A stretch of DNA of 64,000 nt from Budorcas taxicolor (GCF_023091745.1 NW_026291498.1:248001-312000), one strand, 5' to 3'. Shown: positions 48,855 to 61,246, counted from the first letter of the stretch. A program made the numbers and translations. The notes: a model not told the origin generated them from the letters alone.

Positions 48855-49879
48855 GGATCCTCTGTGTGAAAGACGAGCCGGTGAAGGGAAAAGAGGTTCC
48901 TCTGGAATGGATTGAGACATCAGGGGGACTCTTGGAATGCTGGCACGACCCTGGAGTTCCTCTCGCCGTTCCTGTTGAGAGGGCCTCCTCTTGAGATGCG
49001 ACGGGAAGGCCGGGAACTCTTTCCTGAGCAAGCAGGGAAAGGATCCCTCATCTCGAGCTACGAGGCGGAAACGGGGCTCCTCTGGATATGGGAGGAACCC
49101 TCGTGTTTCGGCTCGAGTGGAGACGGGTATGTCGGGGAACTTCTTGATTTGCACCAAGGGTGTGAAGGACCCTTTCGAAGTTCCAGAGGTGAGGTGTGAT
49201 CAGCCTCGAGACGCCTCAGCGGAAATGGGCCTCATCTCGCCTGGAGGGGAGAACCTCCAGGATTTTCTCGAGTTGCGGCAGGTCCTCTCGAGTTACGACG
49301 GGGACCTCAGGGAGCCGCTCTGGTGGCCTCAGGAGAAGCCAGTCTCCATGCCAGTTGCTAGGGGCCCTCGAGGGATTCCTCTCCCGTCCATGACGGGGCC
49401 TAAGACCTCCTGTGGTGTCCGGGCCGGAACCTGAGGATTCCTCTCCAGTGTTGCCACAGATCTTGGGGTGCTTCTGAGTCTCCCCAGGGGAGTCAGGCCT
49501 TGTCTCGTGTGGGGACATGCACGTGCGCTTTCCTCCCGAACTGCAGGAGTAGTGTCACGTTTCCTGTCACGTGGATCAAGGGATCTGTGGCTTTCCCTCG
49601 AGGCTGTCCCTCGAGGCTTTCCCACGAGGTTTTCCCACAGGGTTGTGCCACGTGCCACCTTGGTGTGAGTCAATACTCGGCGTGAAAGACGAGCAGGTGA
49701 AGGGAATAGAGATTCCTCTGGAATGGACTGAGGCATCTGGGGGACTTTTGGAATGATTGCACGACACTGGAGTTCCTCTCGCCGTTCCTGTTGAGAGGGC
49801 CTCCTCTTGAGATGCGACGGGAACTCCGGGAACTCTTTCCTAACGAGGCAGGGAAAGGATCCCTCATCTCGAGCTACGA

Positions 49880-49891
49880 GTTGGAAACGGG
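49880..49891 (+). other. Partial CENP-B-box-like motif
   Basis: The same core, in the monomer starting 49807, the partner of the site at 31940. Confidence 0.4.
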
Positions 49892-50326
49892 GCTCCTCTG
49901 GATGTGGGCGGGACCCTCGTGATTCCTCTCGAGTGGAGACGGGTATGTCGGGGAACTTCTTGATTTGCACCAAGGGTGTGAAGGACCCTTTCGAAGTTCC
50001 AGAGGTGAGGTGTGATCAGCCTCGAGACGCCTCAGCGGAAATGGGCCTCATCTCGCCTGGAGGGGAGAACCTCCTGGATTTTCTCGAGTAGCGGCAGATC
50101 GTCTCGAGTTTCGACGGGGACCTAAGGGAGCCGCTCTGCTGGCCTGAGGAAAGGCCAGTCCACATGCGAGTTGCTAGGGGCCCTCTCAGGATTCCTCTCC
50201 CGTCCATGCCGGGGCTTAAGACTTTGTGTGGGGTCCGGGCCGGAACCTGAGGATTCCTCTCCAGTGTTGCCATTGATCTTGGGGTGCTTCTGAGTCTCCC
50301 CAGGGGAGTCAGGCCTCGTCTCGAGT

Positions 50327-52619
50327 AGGGGCATGCACCTGTGCTTTCCTCCCGAGCTACAGCAGTAGTGTCATGCTTCCTGTCACGTGGATCAAGGGAT
50401 CTGTGGCTTTCCCTCGAGGCTGTCCCTCGAGGCTTTCCCACGAGGCTTTCCCACAGGGCTGTTCCACATGACACCTTGGTGTGAGTCGATCCTCGGCGTG
50501 AAAGACGAGCCGGTGAAGGGAATAGTGATTCCTCTGGAATGGACTGAGACATCTGGGGGACTCTTGGAATGGTGGCACGACCCTGGAATTCTTCTCGCCG
50601 TTCCTGTTGAGAGGGCCTCCTCTTGAGATGCGACGGGAACGCCGGGAACTCTTTCCCGACGAAGCAGGGAAAGGATCCCTCATCTCGAGCTACGAGGCGG
50701 AAACGGGGCTCCGCTGGATGTGGTCGGGACCCTCGTGTTTCCTCTCGAGTGGAGACGGGTATGTCGGGGAACTTCTTGATTTGCACCAAGGGTGTGAAGG
50801 ACCCTTTCGAAGTTCCAGAGGGGAGGTGTGATTAGCCTCGAGACGCCTCAGCGGAAATAGGCCTCATCTCGCCTGCAGGGGAGAACCTCATGGATTTTCT
50901 CGAGTTGCGGCAGGTCTTCTCGAGTTACGACGGGGACCTCAGGGACCCGCTCTGGTGACCTCAGGAAAGGCCAGTCCCCATGCGAGTTGCTAGGGGACCA
51001 CTCGGGATTCCTCTCCCGTCCATGCCGGGGCCTCAGTCCTTGTGTGGAGTCGGGGCCGGAACCTGAGGATTCCTCTCCAGTGTTGCCATGGATCTTGGGG
51101 TGCTTCTGAGTCTCCCCAGGGGAGTCAGGCCTCGTCTCGAGTGGGGGCATGCACGTGCGCTTTCCTCCCGAGCTGCAGCAGTAGTGTCACGCTTCCTGTC
51201 ACGTGGATCAAGGGATCTGTGGCTTTCCCTCGAGGCTGTCCCTCGAGGCTTTCCCACGAGGCTTTCCCACAGGGCTGTGCCACGTGCCACCTTGGTGTGA
51301 GTCGATCCTCGGCGTGAAAGACAAGCCGGTGAAGGGAAAAGAGGTTCCTCTGGAATGGACTGAGACATCTGGGGGACTCTTGGAATGGTGGCACGACCCT
51401 GGAGTTCCTCTCGCCGTTCCTGTTGAGAGGGCCTCCTCTTGAGATGCGACGGGAAGGCCGGGAACTCTTTCCCGACGAAGCAGGGAAAGGATCCCTCATC
51501 TCGAGCTACGAGGCGGAAACGGGGCTCCTCTGGATGTGGGCGGGACCCTCGTGATTCCTCTCGAGTGGAGTCGGGTATGTCGGGGAACATCTTGATTTGC
51601 ACCAAGGGTGTGAAGGACCCTTTCGAAGTTCCAGAGGGGAGGTGTGATCAGCCTCGAGACGCCTCAGCGGAAAGGGGCCTCATCTCGCCTGGACGGGAGA
51701 ACCTCCTGGATTTTCTCGAGTTGCGGCAGGTCTTCTCGAGTTACGACGGGGACCTCAGGGACCCGCTCTGGTGGCCTCAGGAAAGGCCAGTCCCCATGCG
51801 AGTTGCTAGGGGACCTCTCGGGATTCCTCTCCCGTCCATGCCGGGGCCTCAGTCCTTGTGTGGAGTCGGGGCCGGAACCTGAGGATTCCTCTCCAGTGTT
51901 GCCATGGATCTTGGGGTGCTTCTGAGTCTCCCCAGGGGAGTCAGGCCTCGTCTCGAGTGGGGGCATGCACGTGCGCTTTTCTCCCGAGCTGCAGCAGTAG
52001 TGTCACACTTCCTGTCACGTGGATCAAGGGATCTGTGGCTTTCCCTCGAGGATGTCCCTCGAGGCTTTCCCACGAGGCTTTCCCACAGGGCTGTGCCACG
52101 TGCCACCATGGTGTGAGTCGGACCTCGGCGTCAAAGACGAGCCGGTGAAGGGAAAAGAGGTTCCTCTGGTATGGACTGAGACATCTGGGGGACTCTTGGA
52201 ATGGTGACACGACCCTGGAGTTCCTCTCGCCGTTCCTGTTGAGAGGGCCTCCTCTTGAGATGCGACGGGTATGCCGGGAACTCTTTCCCGACGAAGCAGG
52301 GAAAGGGTCCCTCATCTCGAGCTACGAGGCGGAAACGGGGCTCCTCTGGATGTGGTCGGGACCCTCGTGTTTCCTCTCGAGTGGAGACGGGTATGTCGGG
52401 GAACTTCTTGATTTGCACCAAGGGTGTGAAGGACCCTTTCGAAGTTCCAGAGGGGAGGTGTGATCAGCCTCGAGACGCCTCAGCGGAAAGGGGCCTCATC
52501 TCGCCTGGACGGGAGAACCTCCTGGATTTTCTCGAGTTGCGGCAGGTCTTCTCGAGTTACGACGGGGACCTCAGGGACCCGCTCCTGTGGCCTCAGGAAA
52601 GGCCAGTCCCCATGCGAGT
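50327..52619 (+). repeat. Mosaic region after the second large block
   Basis: Monomers starting 50623, 51439 and 52255 combine types seen elsewhere. The first resembles 16371 and 19830 (tggtgacctcagg, ctcatggattt). The end of the second and the third match 43700-44500 at an offset of 8,158 bp (gtcacacttcc, ccaccatggtgtg, gcgtcaaagacg). No unit repeats in tandem here. Confidence 0.6.
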
Positions 52620-53941
52620 TGCTAGGGGACCTGTCGGGATTCCTCTGCCGTCCATGCCGGGGCCTCAGTCCTTGTGTGGAGTCGGGGCCGGAACCTGAGG
52701 ATTCCTCTCCAGTGTTGCCATGGATCTTGGGGTGCTTCTGAGTCTCCCCAGGGGAGTCAGGCCTCGTCTCGAGTGGTGGCATGCACGTGCGCTTTCCTCC
52801 CGAGCTGCAGCAGTAGTGTCACGCTTCCTGTCACGTGGATCAAGGGATCTGTGGCTTTCCCACGAGGCTTTCCCACAGGCCTGTGCCACGTGCCACCTTG
52901 GTGTGAGTCGATCCTCGGCGTGAAAGACGAGCCGGTGAAGGGAAAAGAGGTTCCTCAGGAATGGACTGAGACATCTGGGGGACTCTTGGAATGGTGGCAC
53001 GACCCTGGAGTTCCTCTCGCCGTTCCTGTTGAGAGGGCCTCCTCTTGAGATGCGACGGAAACGCCGGGAAACTTTCCCGATGAAGCAGGTAAAGGACCCC
53101 TCATCTCGAGCTACGAGGCGGAAACGGGGCTCCTCTGGATGTGGCCGGGACCCTCGTGATTCCTCTCGAGTGGAGATGGGTATGTCGGGGAACTTCTTGA
53201 TTTGCACCAAGGGTGTGAAGGACCCTTTCGAAGTTCCAGAGGGGAGGTGTGATCAGCCTCGAGACGCCTCAGCGGAAATGGGCCTCATCTCGCCTGGAGG
53301 GGAGAACCTCCTGGATTTTCTCGAGTTGCGGCAGGTCTTCTCGAGTTACGACGGGGACCTCAGGACCCACTCTGTTGGCCTCAGGAAAGGCCAGTCCCCA
53401 TGCGAGTTGCTAGGGGACCTCTCGGGATTCCTCTCCCGTCCATGCCGGGGCCTCAGTCCTTGTGTGGAGTCGGGGCCGGAACCTGAGGATTCCTCTCCAG
53501 TGTTGCCATGGATCTTGGGGTGCTTCTGAGTCTCCCCAGGGGAGTCAGGCCTCGTCTCGAGTGTGGGCATGCACGTGCGCTTTCCTCCCGAGCTGCAGCA
53601 GTAGTGTCACGCTTCCTGTCACGTGGATCAAGGGATCTGTGGCTTTCCCTCGAAGCTGTCCCTCTAAGCTTTCCCACGTGGCTTTCCCACAGGGCTGTGC
53701 CACGTGCCACCTTGGTGTGAGTCGATCCTCGGCGTGAAAGACGAGCCGGTGTAGGGAAAAGAGGTTCCTCTGGAATGGACTGAGACATCTGGGGGACTCT
53801 TGGAATGGTGGCTCGACCCTGGAGTTCCTCTCGCCGTTCCTGTTGAGAGGGCCTCCTCTTGAGATGCGACGGGAACGCCGGGAACTCTTTCCCGACGAAG
53901 CAGGGAAAGGATCCCTCATCTCGAGCTACGAGGCGGAAACG
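52620..53941 (+). repeat. Four-monomer-spaced duplication, copy 1, with a 790-bp monomer
   Basis: This segment matches 55857-57179 at an offset of 3,237 bp, becoming 3,238 after a one-base loss near 53362 (ctcaggaccc). Both copies share the 26-bp deletion in the 13-bp tract, the adjacent caggcctgtgcc change and gggaaactttcccg. Confidence 0.78.
52845..52895 (+). repeat. 13-bp tract with two units deleted (26 bp)
   Basis: The tract reads ctttcccacgaggctttccc followed by acaggcctgtgcc. The units ctcgaggctgtcc and ctcgaggctttcc are missing, giving a 790-bp monomer (52255-53044). Loss of exactly two 13-bp units supports slippage or exchange within the microrepeat. Confidence 0.85.
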
Positions 53942-55856
53942 GGGCTCCTCTGGATGTGGGCGCGACCCTCGTGTTTCCTCTCGAGTGGAGACCGGTATGT
54001 CGCGGAACTTCCTGATTTGCACCAAGGGTGCGAAGGACCCTTTCGAAATTCCAGAGGGGATGTGTGATCAGCCTCGAGACGCCTCAGCGGAAATGGGCCT
54101 CATCTCGCCTGGAGGGGAGAACCTCCTGGATTTTCTCGAGTTGCGGCAGGTCTTCTCGAGTTATGACGGGGACCACAGGGACCCGCTCTTGTGGCCTCAG
54201 GAAAGGCCAGTCCCCATGCCAGTTGCTAGGGGCCCTCTCGGGATTCCACTCCCGTCCATGCCGGGGACTAAGACCTTGTGTGGAGTCGGGGCCGGAACCT
54301 GAGGATTCCTCTCCAATGTTGCCATGGATCTTGGGGTGCTTCTGAGTCTCCCCAGGGGAGTCAGGCCTCGTCTTGAATGGGGGCATGCACGTGCGCATTG
54401 CTCCCGAGCTGCAGCAGTAGTGTCACGCTTCCTGTTCACGTGGATCAAGGGATCTGTGGCTATCCCTCGAGGCTGTCCCTCGAGGCTTTCCCACGAGGGT
54501 TTCCCACAGGGCTGTGCCACTTGCCACCTTGGTGTGAGTCGATCCTCTGTGTGAAAGACGAGCCGGTGAAGGGAAAAGAGGTTCCTCTGGAATGGACTGA
54601 GACATCAGGGGGACTCTTGGAATGGTGGCACGACCCTGGAGTTCCTCACGCCGTTCCTGTTGAGAGGGCCTCCTCTTGAGATGCGACGGAAACTCCGGGA
54701 ACTCTTTCCTAACGAGGCAGGGAAAGGATCCCTCATCTCGAGCTACGAGTTGGAAACGGGGCGCCTCTGGATGTGGGCGGGACCCTCGTGATTCCTCTCG
54801 AGTGGAGACGGGTATTTCGGGGAACTTCTTGATTTGCACCAAGGGTGTGAAGGACCCTTTCGAAGTTCCAGAGGTGAGGTGTGATCAGCCTCGAGACGCC
54901 TCAGCGGAAATGGGCCTCATCTCGCCTGGAGGGGAGAACCTCCTGGATTTTCTCGAGTTGCGGCAGGTCTTCTCGAGTTACGACGGGGACCTCAGGGACC
55001 CGCTCTGGTGACCTCAGGAAAGGCCAGTCCCCATGCGAGTTGCTAGGGGACCACTCGGGATTCCTCTCCCGTCCATGCCGGGGCCTCAGTCCTTGTGTGG
55101 AGTCGGGGCCGGAACCTGAGGATTCCTCTCCAGTGTTGCCATGGATCTTGGGGTGCTTCTGAGTCTCCCCAGGGGAGTCAGGCCTCGTCTCGAGTGGGGG
55201 CATGCACGTGCGCTTTCCTCCCGAGCTGCAGCAGTAGTGTCACGCTTCCTGTCACGTGGATCAAGGGATCTGTGGCTTTCCCTCGAGGCTGTCCCTCGAG
55301 GCTTTCCCACGAGGCTTTCCCACAGGGCTGTGCCACGTGCCACCTTGGTGTGAGTCGATCCTCGGCGTGAAAGACGAGCCGGTGTAGGGAAAAGAGGTTC
55401 CTCTGGAATGGACTGAGACATCTGGGGGACTCGTGGAATGGTGGCACGACCCTGGAGTTCCTCTCGCCGTTCCTGTTGAGAGGGTCTCCTCTTGAGATGC
55501 GACGGGAACGCCGGGAACTCTTTCCCGACGAAGCAGGGAAAGGATCCCTCATCTCGAGCTACGAGGCGGAAACGGGGCTCCTCTGGATGTGGGGGGGACC
55601 CCCGTGATTCCTCTCGAGTGGAGACGGGTATGTCGGGGAACTTCTTGATTTGCACCAAGGGTGTGAAGGACCCTATCGAAGTTCCAGAGGGGAGGTGTGA
55701 TTAGCCTCGAGACGCCTCAGCGGAAAGGGGCCTCATCTCGCCTGGAGGGGAGAACCTCCTGGATTTTCTCGAGTTGCGGCAGGTCTTCTCGAGTTACGGC
55801 CGGGATCTCAGGGACCCGCTCTGGTGGCCTCAGGAAAGGCCACTCCCCATGCGAGT
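53942..55856 (+). repeat. Spacer between the two 790-bp-monomer segments
   Basis: It contains a monomer like 46545 (gcgcgaccc, gaagg after a tgcgaagg variant), then one beginning like 39206 (gagttggaaacgg, gtatttcgg) that switches within its second half to the tggtgacctcagg type of 16371, then a gtgggggggaccccc monomer like 25342. All are array-internal types in a new order. Confidence 0.6.
54749..54760 (+). other. Partial CENP-B-box-like motif
   Basis: The same core, in the chimeric monomer starting 54676, outside the large blocks. Confidence 0.4.
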
Positions 55857-57179
55857 TGCTAGGGGACCTCTCGGGATTCCTCTGCCGTCCATGCCGGGGC
55901 CTCAGTCCTTGTGTGGAGTCGGGGCCGGAACCTGAGGATTCCTCTCCAGTGTTGCCATGGATCTTGGGGTGCTTCTGAGTCTCCCCAGGGGAGTCAGGCC
56001 TCGTCTCGAGTGGGGGCATGCACGTGCGCTTTCCTCCCGAGCTGCAGCAGTAGTGTCACGCTTCCTGTCACGTGGATCAAGGGATCTGTGGCTTTCCCAC
56101 GAGGCTTTCCCACAGGCCTGTGCCACGTGCCACCTTGGTGTGAGTCGATCCTCGGCGTGAAAGACGAGCCGGTGAAGGGAAAAGAGGTTCCTCAGGAATG
56201 GACTGAGACATCTGGGGGAGTCTTGGAATGGTGGCACGACCCTGGAGTTCCTCTCGCCGTTCCTGTTGAGAGGGCCTCCTCTTGAGATGCGACGGGAACG
56301 CCGGGAAACTTTCCCGATGAAGCAGGGAAAGGACCCCTCATCTCGAGCTACGAGGCGGAAACGGGGCTCCTCTGGATGTGGGCGGGACCCTCGTGATTCC
56401 TCTCGAGTGGAGACGGGTATGTCGGGGAACTTCTTGATTTGCACCAAGGGTGTGAAGGACCCTTTCGAAGTTCCAGAGGTGAGGTGTGATCAGCCTCGAG
56501 ACGCCTCAGCGGAAATGGGCCTCATCTCGCCTGGAGGGGAGAACCTCCTGGATTTTCTCGAGTTGCGGCAGGTCTTCTCGAGTTACGACGGGGACCTCAG
56601 GGACTCGCTCTGTTGGCCTCAGGAAAGGCCAGTCCCCATGCGAGTTGCTAGGGGACCTCTCGGGATTCCTCTCCCGTCCATGCCGGGGCCTCAGTCCTTG
56701 TGTGGAGTCGGGGCCGGAACCTGAGGATTCCTCTCCAGTGTTGCCATGGATCTTGGCGTGCTTCTGAGTCTCCCCAGGGGAGTCAGGCCTCGTCTCGAGT
56801 GGGGGCATGCACGTGCGCTTTCCTCCCGAGCTGCAGCAGTAGTGTAACGCTTCCTGTCACGTGGATCAAGGGATCTGTGGCTTTCCCTCGAAGCTGTCCC
56901 TCTAAGCTTTCCCACGTGGCTTTCCCACAGGGCTGTGCCACGTGCCACCTTGGTGTGAGTCGATCCTCGGCGTGAAAGACGAGCCGGTGTAGGGAAAAGA
57001 GGTTCCTCTGGAATGGACTGAGACATCTGGGGGACTCTTGGAATGGTGGCTCGACCCTGGAGTTCCTCTCGCCGTTCCTGTTGAGAGGGCCTCCTCTTGA
57101 GATGTGACGGGAACGCCGGGAACTCTTTCCCGACGAAGCAGGGAAAGGATCCCTCATCTCGAGCTACGAGGCGGAAACG
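55857..57179 (+). repeat. Four-monomer-spaced duplication, copy 2, with a 790-bp monomer
   Basis: This is the partner of 52620-53941. Because the deletion and its linked substitutions are shared, the two short monomers descend from one event followed by duplication. The match ends near 57180, where this copy reads gggcctcctc and later gcggcagcc. Confidence 0.78.
56082..56132 (+). repeat. 13-bp tract with two units deleted, second copy
   Basis: The structure is the same as at 52845-52895, giving the second 790-bp monomer (55492-56281). Confidence 0.85.
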
Positions 57180-58028
57180 GGCCTCCTCTGGATGTGGGCG
57201 GCAGCCTCGTGTTTCCTCGCAAGTGGAGACGGGTATGTGGGGGAACTTCTTGATTTGCACCAAGGGTGTGAAGGACCCTTTCGAAGTTCCAGAGGTGAGG
57301 TGTGATCAGCCTCGAGACGCCTCAGCGGAAATGGGCCTCATCTCGCCTGGATGGGAGAACCTCCTGGATTTTCTCGAGTTGCGGCAGGTCTTCTCGAGTT
57401 ACGACGGGGACCTCAGGGACCCGCTCTGGTGGTCTCAGGAAAGGCCAGTCCCCATGCGAGTTGCTAGGGGAACTCTCGGGATTCCTCTCCCGTCCATGCC
57501 GCGGCCTCAGTCCTTGTGAGGAGTCGGGGCCCGAACCTGAGGATTCCTCTCCAGTGTTGCCATGGATCTTGGGGTGCTTCTGAGTCTCCCCAGGGGAGTC
57601 AGGCCTCGTCTCGAGTGGGGGCATGCACGTGCGCTTTCCTCCCTAGCTGCAGCAGTAGTGTCACGCTTCCTGTCACGTGGATCAAGGGATCTGTGGCTTT
57701 CCCTCGAGGCTGTCCCTCGAGGCTTTCCCACGAGGCTTTCCCACAGGGCTGTGCCACGTGCCACCTTGGTGTGAGTCGATCCTCGGCGTGAAAGACGAGC
57801 TGGTGAAGGGAAAAGAGGTTCCTCTGGAATGGACTGAGACATCTGGGGGACTCTTGGAATGGTGGCACGACCCTGGAGTTCCTCACGCCGTTCCTGTTGA
57901 GAGGGCCTCCTCTTGAGATGCGACGGGAACGCCTGGAACTCCTTCTCGACGAGGCAGGGAAAGGATCCCTCATCTCGAGCTACGAGGCGGAAACGGGGCT
58001 CCTCTGGATGTGGGCGCGACCCTCGTGT
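57180..58028 (+). repeat. Monomer with private variants, then a switch point
   Basis: The monomer starting 57097 has private states (gcggcagcctcg, ctcgcaagtgg, gtatgtggggg, catgccgcggcc, cttgtgaggagtc). The next monomer starts as the cgcctggaactcc type and changes at about 58029 to the gtatttcgg type of 39206. Confidence 0.6.
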
Positions 58029-58705
58029 TTCCTCTCGAGTGGAGACGGGTATTTCGGGGAACTTCTTGATTTGCACCAAGGGTGTGAAGGAGCCTTTCGA
58101 AGTTCCAGAGGTGAGGTGTGATCAGCCTCGAGACGCCTCAGCGGAAATGGGCCTCATCTCGCCTGGAGGGGAGAACCTCCTGGATTTTCTCGAGTTGCGG
58201 CAGGTCTTCTCGAATCACGACGGGGACCTCAGGGACCCGCTCTGGTTGCCTCAGGAAAGGCCAGTCCCCAAGCGAGTTGCTATGGGCCATCTCGGGATTC
58301 CTCTCCCGTCCATGCCGGGGCCTAAGACCTTGTGTGGATTCGGGGCCTGAACCTGAGGATTCCTCTCCAGTGTTGCCACAGATCTTGGGGTGCTTCTGAG
58401 TCTCCCCAGGGGAGTCAGGCCTCGTCTCGAGTGGGGGCATGCACGTGCGCTTTCCTCCCGAGCTGCAGCAGTACTGTCACGCTTCCTGTCACGTGGATCA
58501 AGGGATCTGTGGCTTTCCCTCGAGGCTTTCCCACGAGGCTTTCCCACGAGGCTTTCCCACAGGGCTGTGCCACGTGCCACCTTGGTGTGAGTGGATCCTC
58601 AACGTGAAAGACGTGCCGGTGACAGGAATAGATATTCCTCTGGAATGGAATAAGACATCTGGGGGACTCTTGGAATGGTGGCACGACCCTGGAGTTCCTC
58701 TCGCC

Positions 58706-60221
58706 GTTCCTGTTGAGAGGGCCTCCTCTTGAGATGCGACGGGAAGGCCGGGAACTCTTTCCCGAGCAAGCAGTGAAAGGATCCTTCATCTCGAGCTACG
58801 AGGCGGAAACGGGGCGCCTCTGGATGTGGGAGGAACCCTCGTGTTTCCGCTCGAGTGGAGACGGGTATGTCGGGGAACTTCTTGATTTGCACCAAGGGTG
58901 TGAAGGACCCTTTCGAAATTCCAGAGGTGAGGTGTGATCAGCCTCGAGACGCCTCAGCGGAAATGGGCCTCATCTCGCCTGAGGGGAGAACCTCCTAGAT
59001 TTTCTCGAGTTGCGGCAGGTCTTCTCGAGTTACGACGGGGACCTCAGGGACCCGCTCTGGTGGCCTCAGGAAAGGCCAGTCCCCATGCGAGTTTTGGGGG
59101 CGCTCTCGGGATTCCTCTCCCGTCCATGCCGGGGCCTAAGACCTTGTGTGGAGTCGGGGCCGGAACCTGAGGATTCCTCTCCAGTGTTGCCACGGATCTT
59201 GGGGTGCTTCTGAGTCTCCCCAGGGGAGTCAGGCCTTGTCTCGTGTGGGGGCATGCACGTGCGCTTTCCTCCCGAGCTGCAGCAATAGTGTCACGTTTCC
59301 TGTCACGTTGATCAAGGGATCTGTGGCTTTCCCTCGAGGCTTTCTCTCGAGGCTTTCCCACGAGGCTATCCCACAGGGTTGTGCCACGTGCCACCTTGGT
59401 GTGAGTCGATCCTCGGCGTGAAAGACGAGCCGGTGAAGGAAATAGAAGTTCCTCTGGAATGGACTGAGACATCAGGGGGACTCTTGGTATGGTGGCACGA
59501 CCCTGGAGTTCCTCTCGCCATTCATGTTGAGAAGGCCTCCTCTTGAGATGCGACGGGAACGCCTGGAACTCCTTCTCGACGAGGCAGGGAAAGGATCCCT
59601 CATCTCGAGCTACGAGGCGGAAACGGTGCTCCTCTGGATGTGGGCGGGACCCTCGTGTTTCCTCTCGAGTGAAGACGGGTATGTCGGGGAACTTCTTGAT
59701 TTGCACCAAGGGTGTGAAGGACCCTTTCGAAGTTCCAGAGGTGAGGTGTGATCAGCCTCGAGACGCCTCAGCGGAAATGGGCCTCTTTTCGCCTGGAGGG
59801 GAGATCCTCGTAGATTTTCTCTAGTTGGGGCATGTCTTCTCGAGTTACGACGGGGACCTCAGGGAGCCGCTCGGGTGGCCTCAGGAAAGGCCAGTCCCCA
59901 TGGGTGTTCCTAGGGGCCCTCTCGGGATTCCTCTCCCGTCCATGCCGAGACCTAAAACCTTGTGTGGAGTCGGGGCCGGAACCTAAGGATTCCTCTCCAG
60001 TGTTGCCATGGATCTTGGGGTGCTTCTGAGTCTCCCCAGGGTACTCAGGCCTCGTTTCGTGTGGGGTATGCACGTGCGATTTCCTCGGGAGCTGCAGCAG
60101 TAGTGTCACGCTCCCTGTCACGTGGATCAAGGGGTCTGTGGCTTTCCCTCGAGGCTGTCCCTCGAGTCTTTCCCACGAGGCTTTCCCACAGGGCTGTGCC
60201 ACTTGCCACCTTGGTGTGAGT
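58706..60221 (+). repeat. 1.5-kb two-monomer cassette, occurrence 6
   Basis: This occurrence lies outside the two large blocks. It is followed, as in occurrences 3 and 5, by the gagtggatcctctgtg monomer type, and belongs to a longer match with 47339-50200 at an offset of 11,367 bp. Confidence 0.8.
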
Positions 60222-61246
60222 GGATCCTCTGTGTGAAAGACGAGCCGGTGAAGGGAAAAGAGGTTCCTCTGGAATGGATTGAGACATCAGGGGGACTCTT
60301 GGAATGCTGGCACGACCCTGGAGTTCCTCTCGCCGTTCCTGTTGAGAGGGCCTCCTCTTGAGATGCGACGGGAACGCCGGGAACTCTTTCCTGAGCAAGC
60401 AGGGAAAGGATCCCTCATCTCGAGCTACGAGGCGGAAACGGGGCTCCTCTGGATATGGGAGGAACCCTCGTGTTTCGGCTCGAGTGGAGACGGGTATGTC
60501 GGGGAACTTCTTGATTTGCACCAAGGGTGTGAAGGACCCTTTCGAAGTTCCAGAGGTGAGGTGTGATCAGCCTCGAGACGCCTCAGCGGAAATGGGCCTC
60601 ATCTCGCCTGGAGGGGAGAACCTCCAGGATTTTCTCGAGTTGCGGCAGGTCCTCTCGAGTTACGACGGTGACCTAAGGGAGCCGCTCTGGTGGCCTCAGG
60701 AGAAGCCAGTCCCCATGCCAGTTGCTAGGGGCCCTCGAGGGATTCCTCTCCCGTCCATGCCGGGGCCTAAGACCTCCTGTGGTGTCGGGGCCGGAACCTG
60801 AGGATTCCTCTCCAGTGTTGCCACAGATCTTGGGGTGCTTCTGAGTCTCCCCAGGGGAGTCAGGCCTTGTCTCGTGTGGGGACATGCACGTGCGCTTTCC
60901 TCCCGAACTGCAGGAGTAGTGTCACGTTTCCTGTCACGTGGATCAAGGGATCTGTGGCTTTCCCTCGAGGCTGTCCCTCGAGGCTTTCCCACGAGGTTTT
61001 CCCACAGGGTTGTGCCACGTGCCACCTTGGTGTGAGTCAATACTCGGCGTGAAAGACGAGCAGGTGAAGGGAATAGAGATTCCTCTGGAATGGACTGAGG
61101 CATCTGGGGGACTTTTGGAATGATTGCACGACACTGGAGTTCCTCTCGCCGTTCCTGTTGAGAGGGCCTCCTCTTGAGATGCGACGGGAACTCCGGGAAC
61201 TCTTTCCTAACGAGGCAGGGAAAGGATCCCTCATCTCGAGCTACGA

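Larger units (their letters stand above)
38804..50326 (+). repeat. Large HOR block, copy 2 (11.5 kb)
   Basis: This is the second copy of 20865-32386, one base longer. Rare monomer types keep their order, including the ctttagattt-like diverged monomer types around 41090-41310, the nine-monomer internal recurrence of the 1.5-kb cassette, and the monomers with ccctctaagc near 45530. After 50326 the two sides follow different monomers, so the 22-monomer unit is not continued to the right in this form. Confidence 0.88.
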
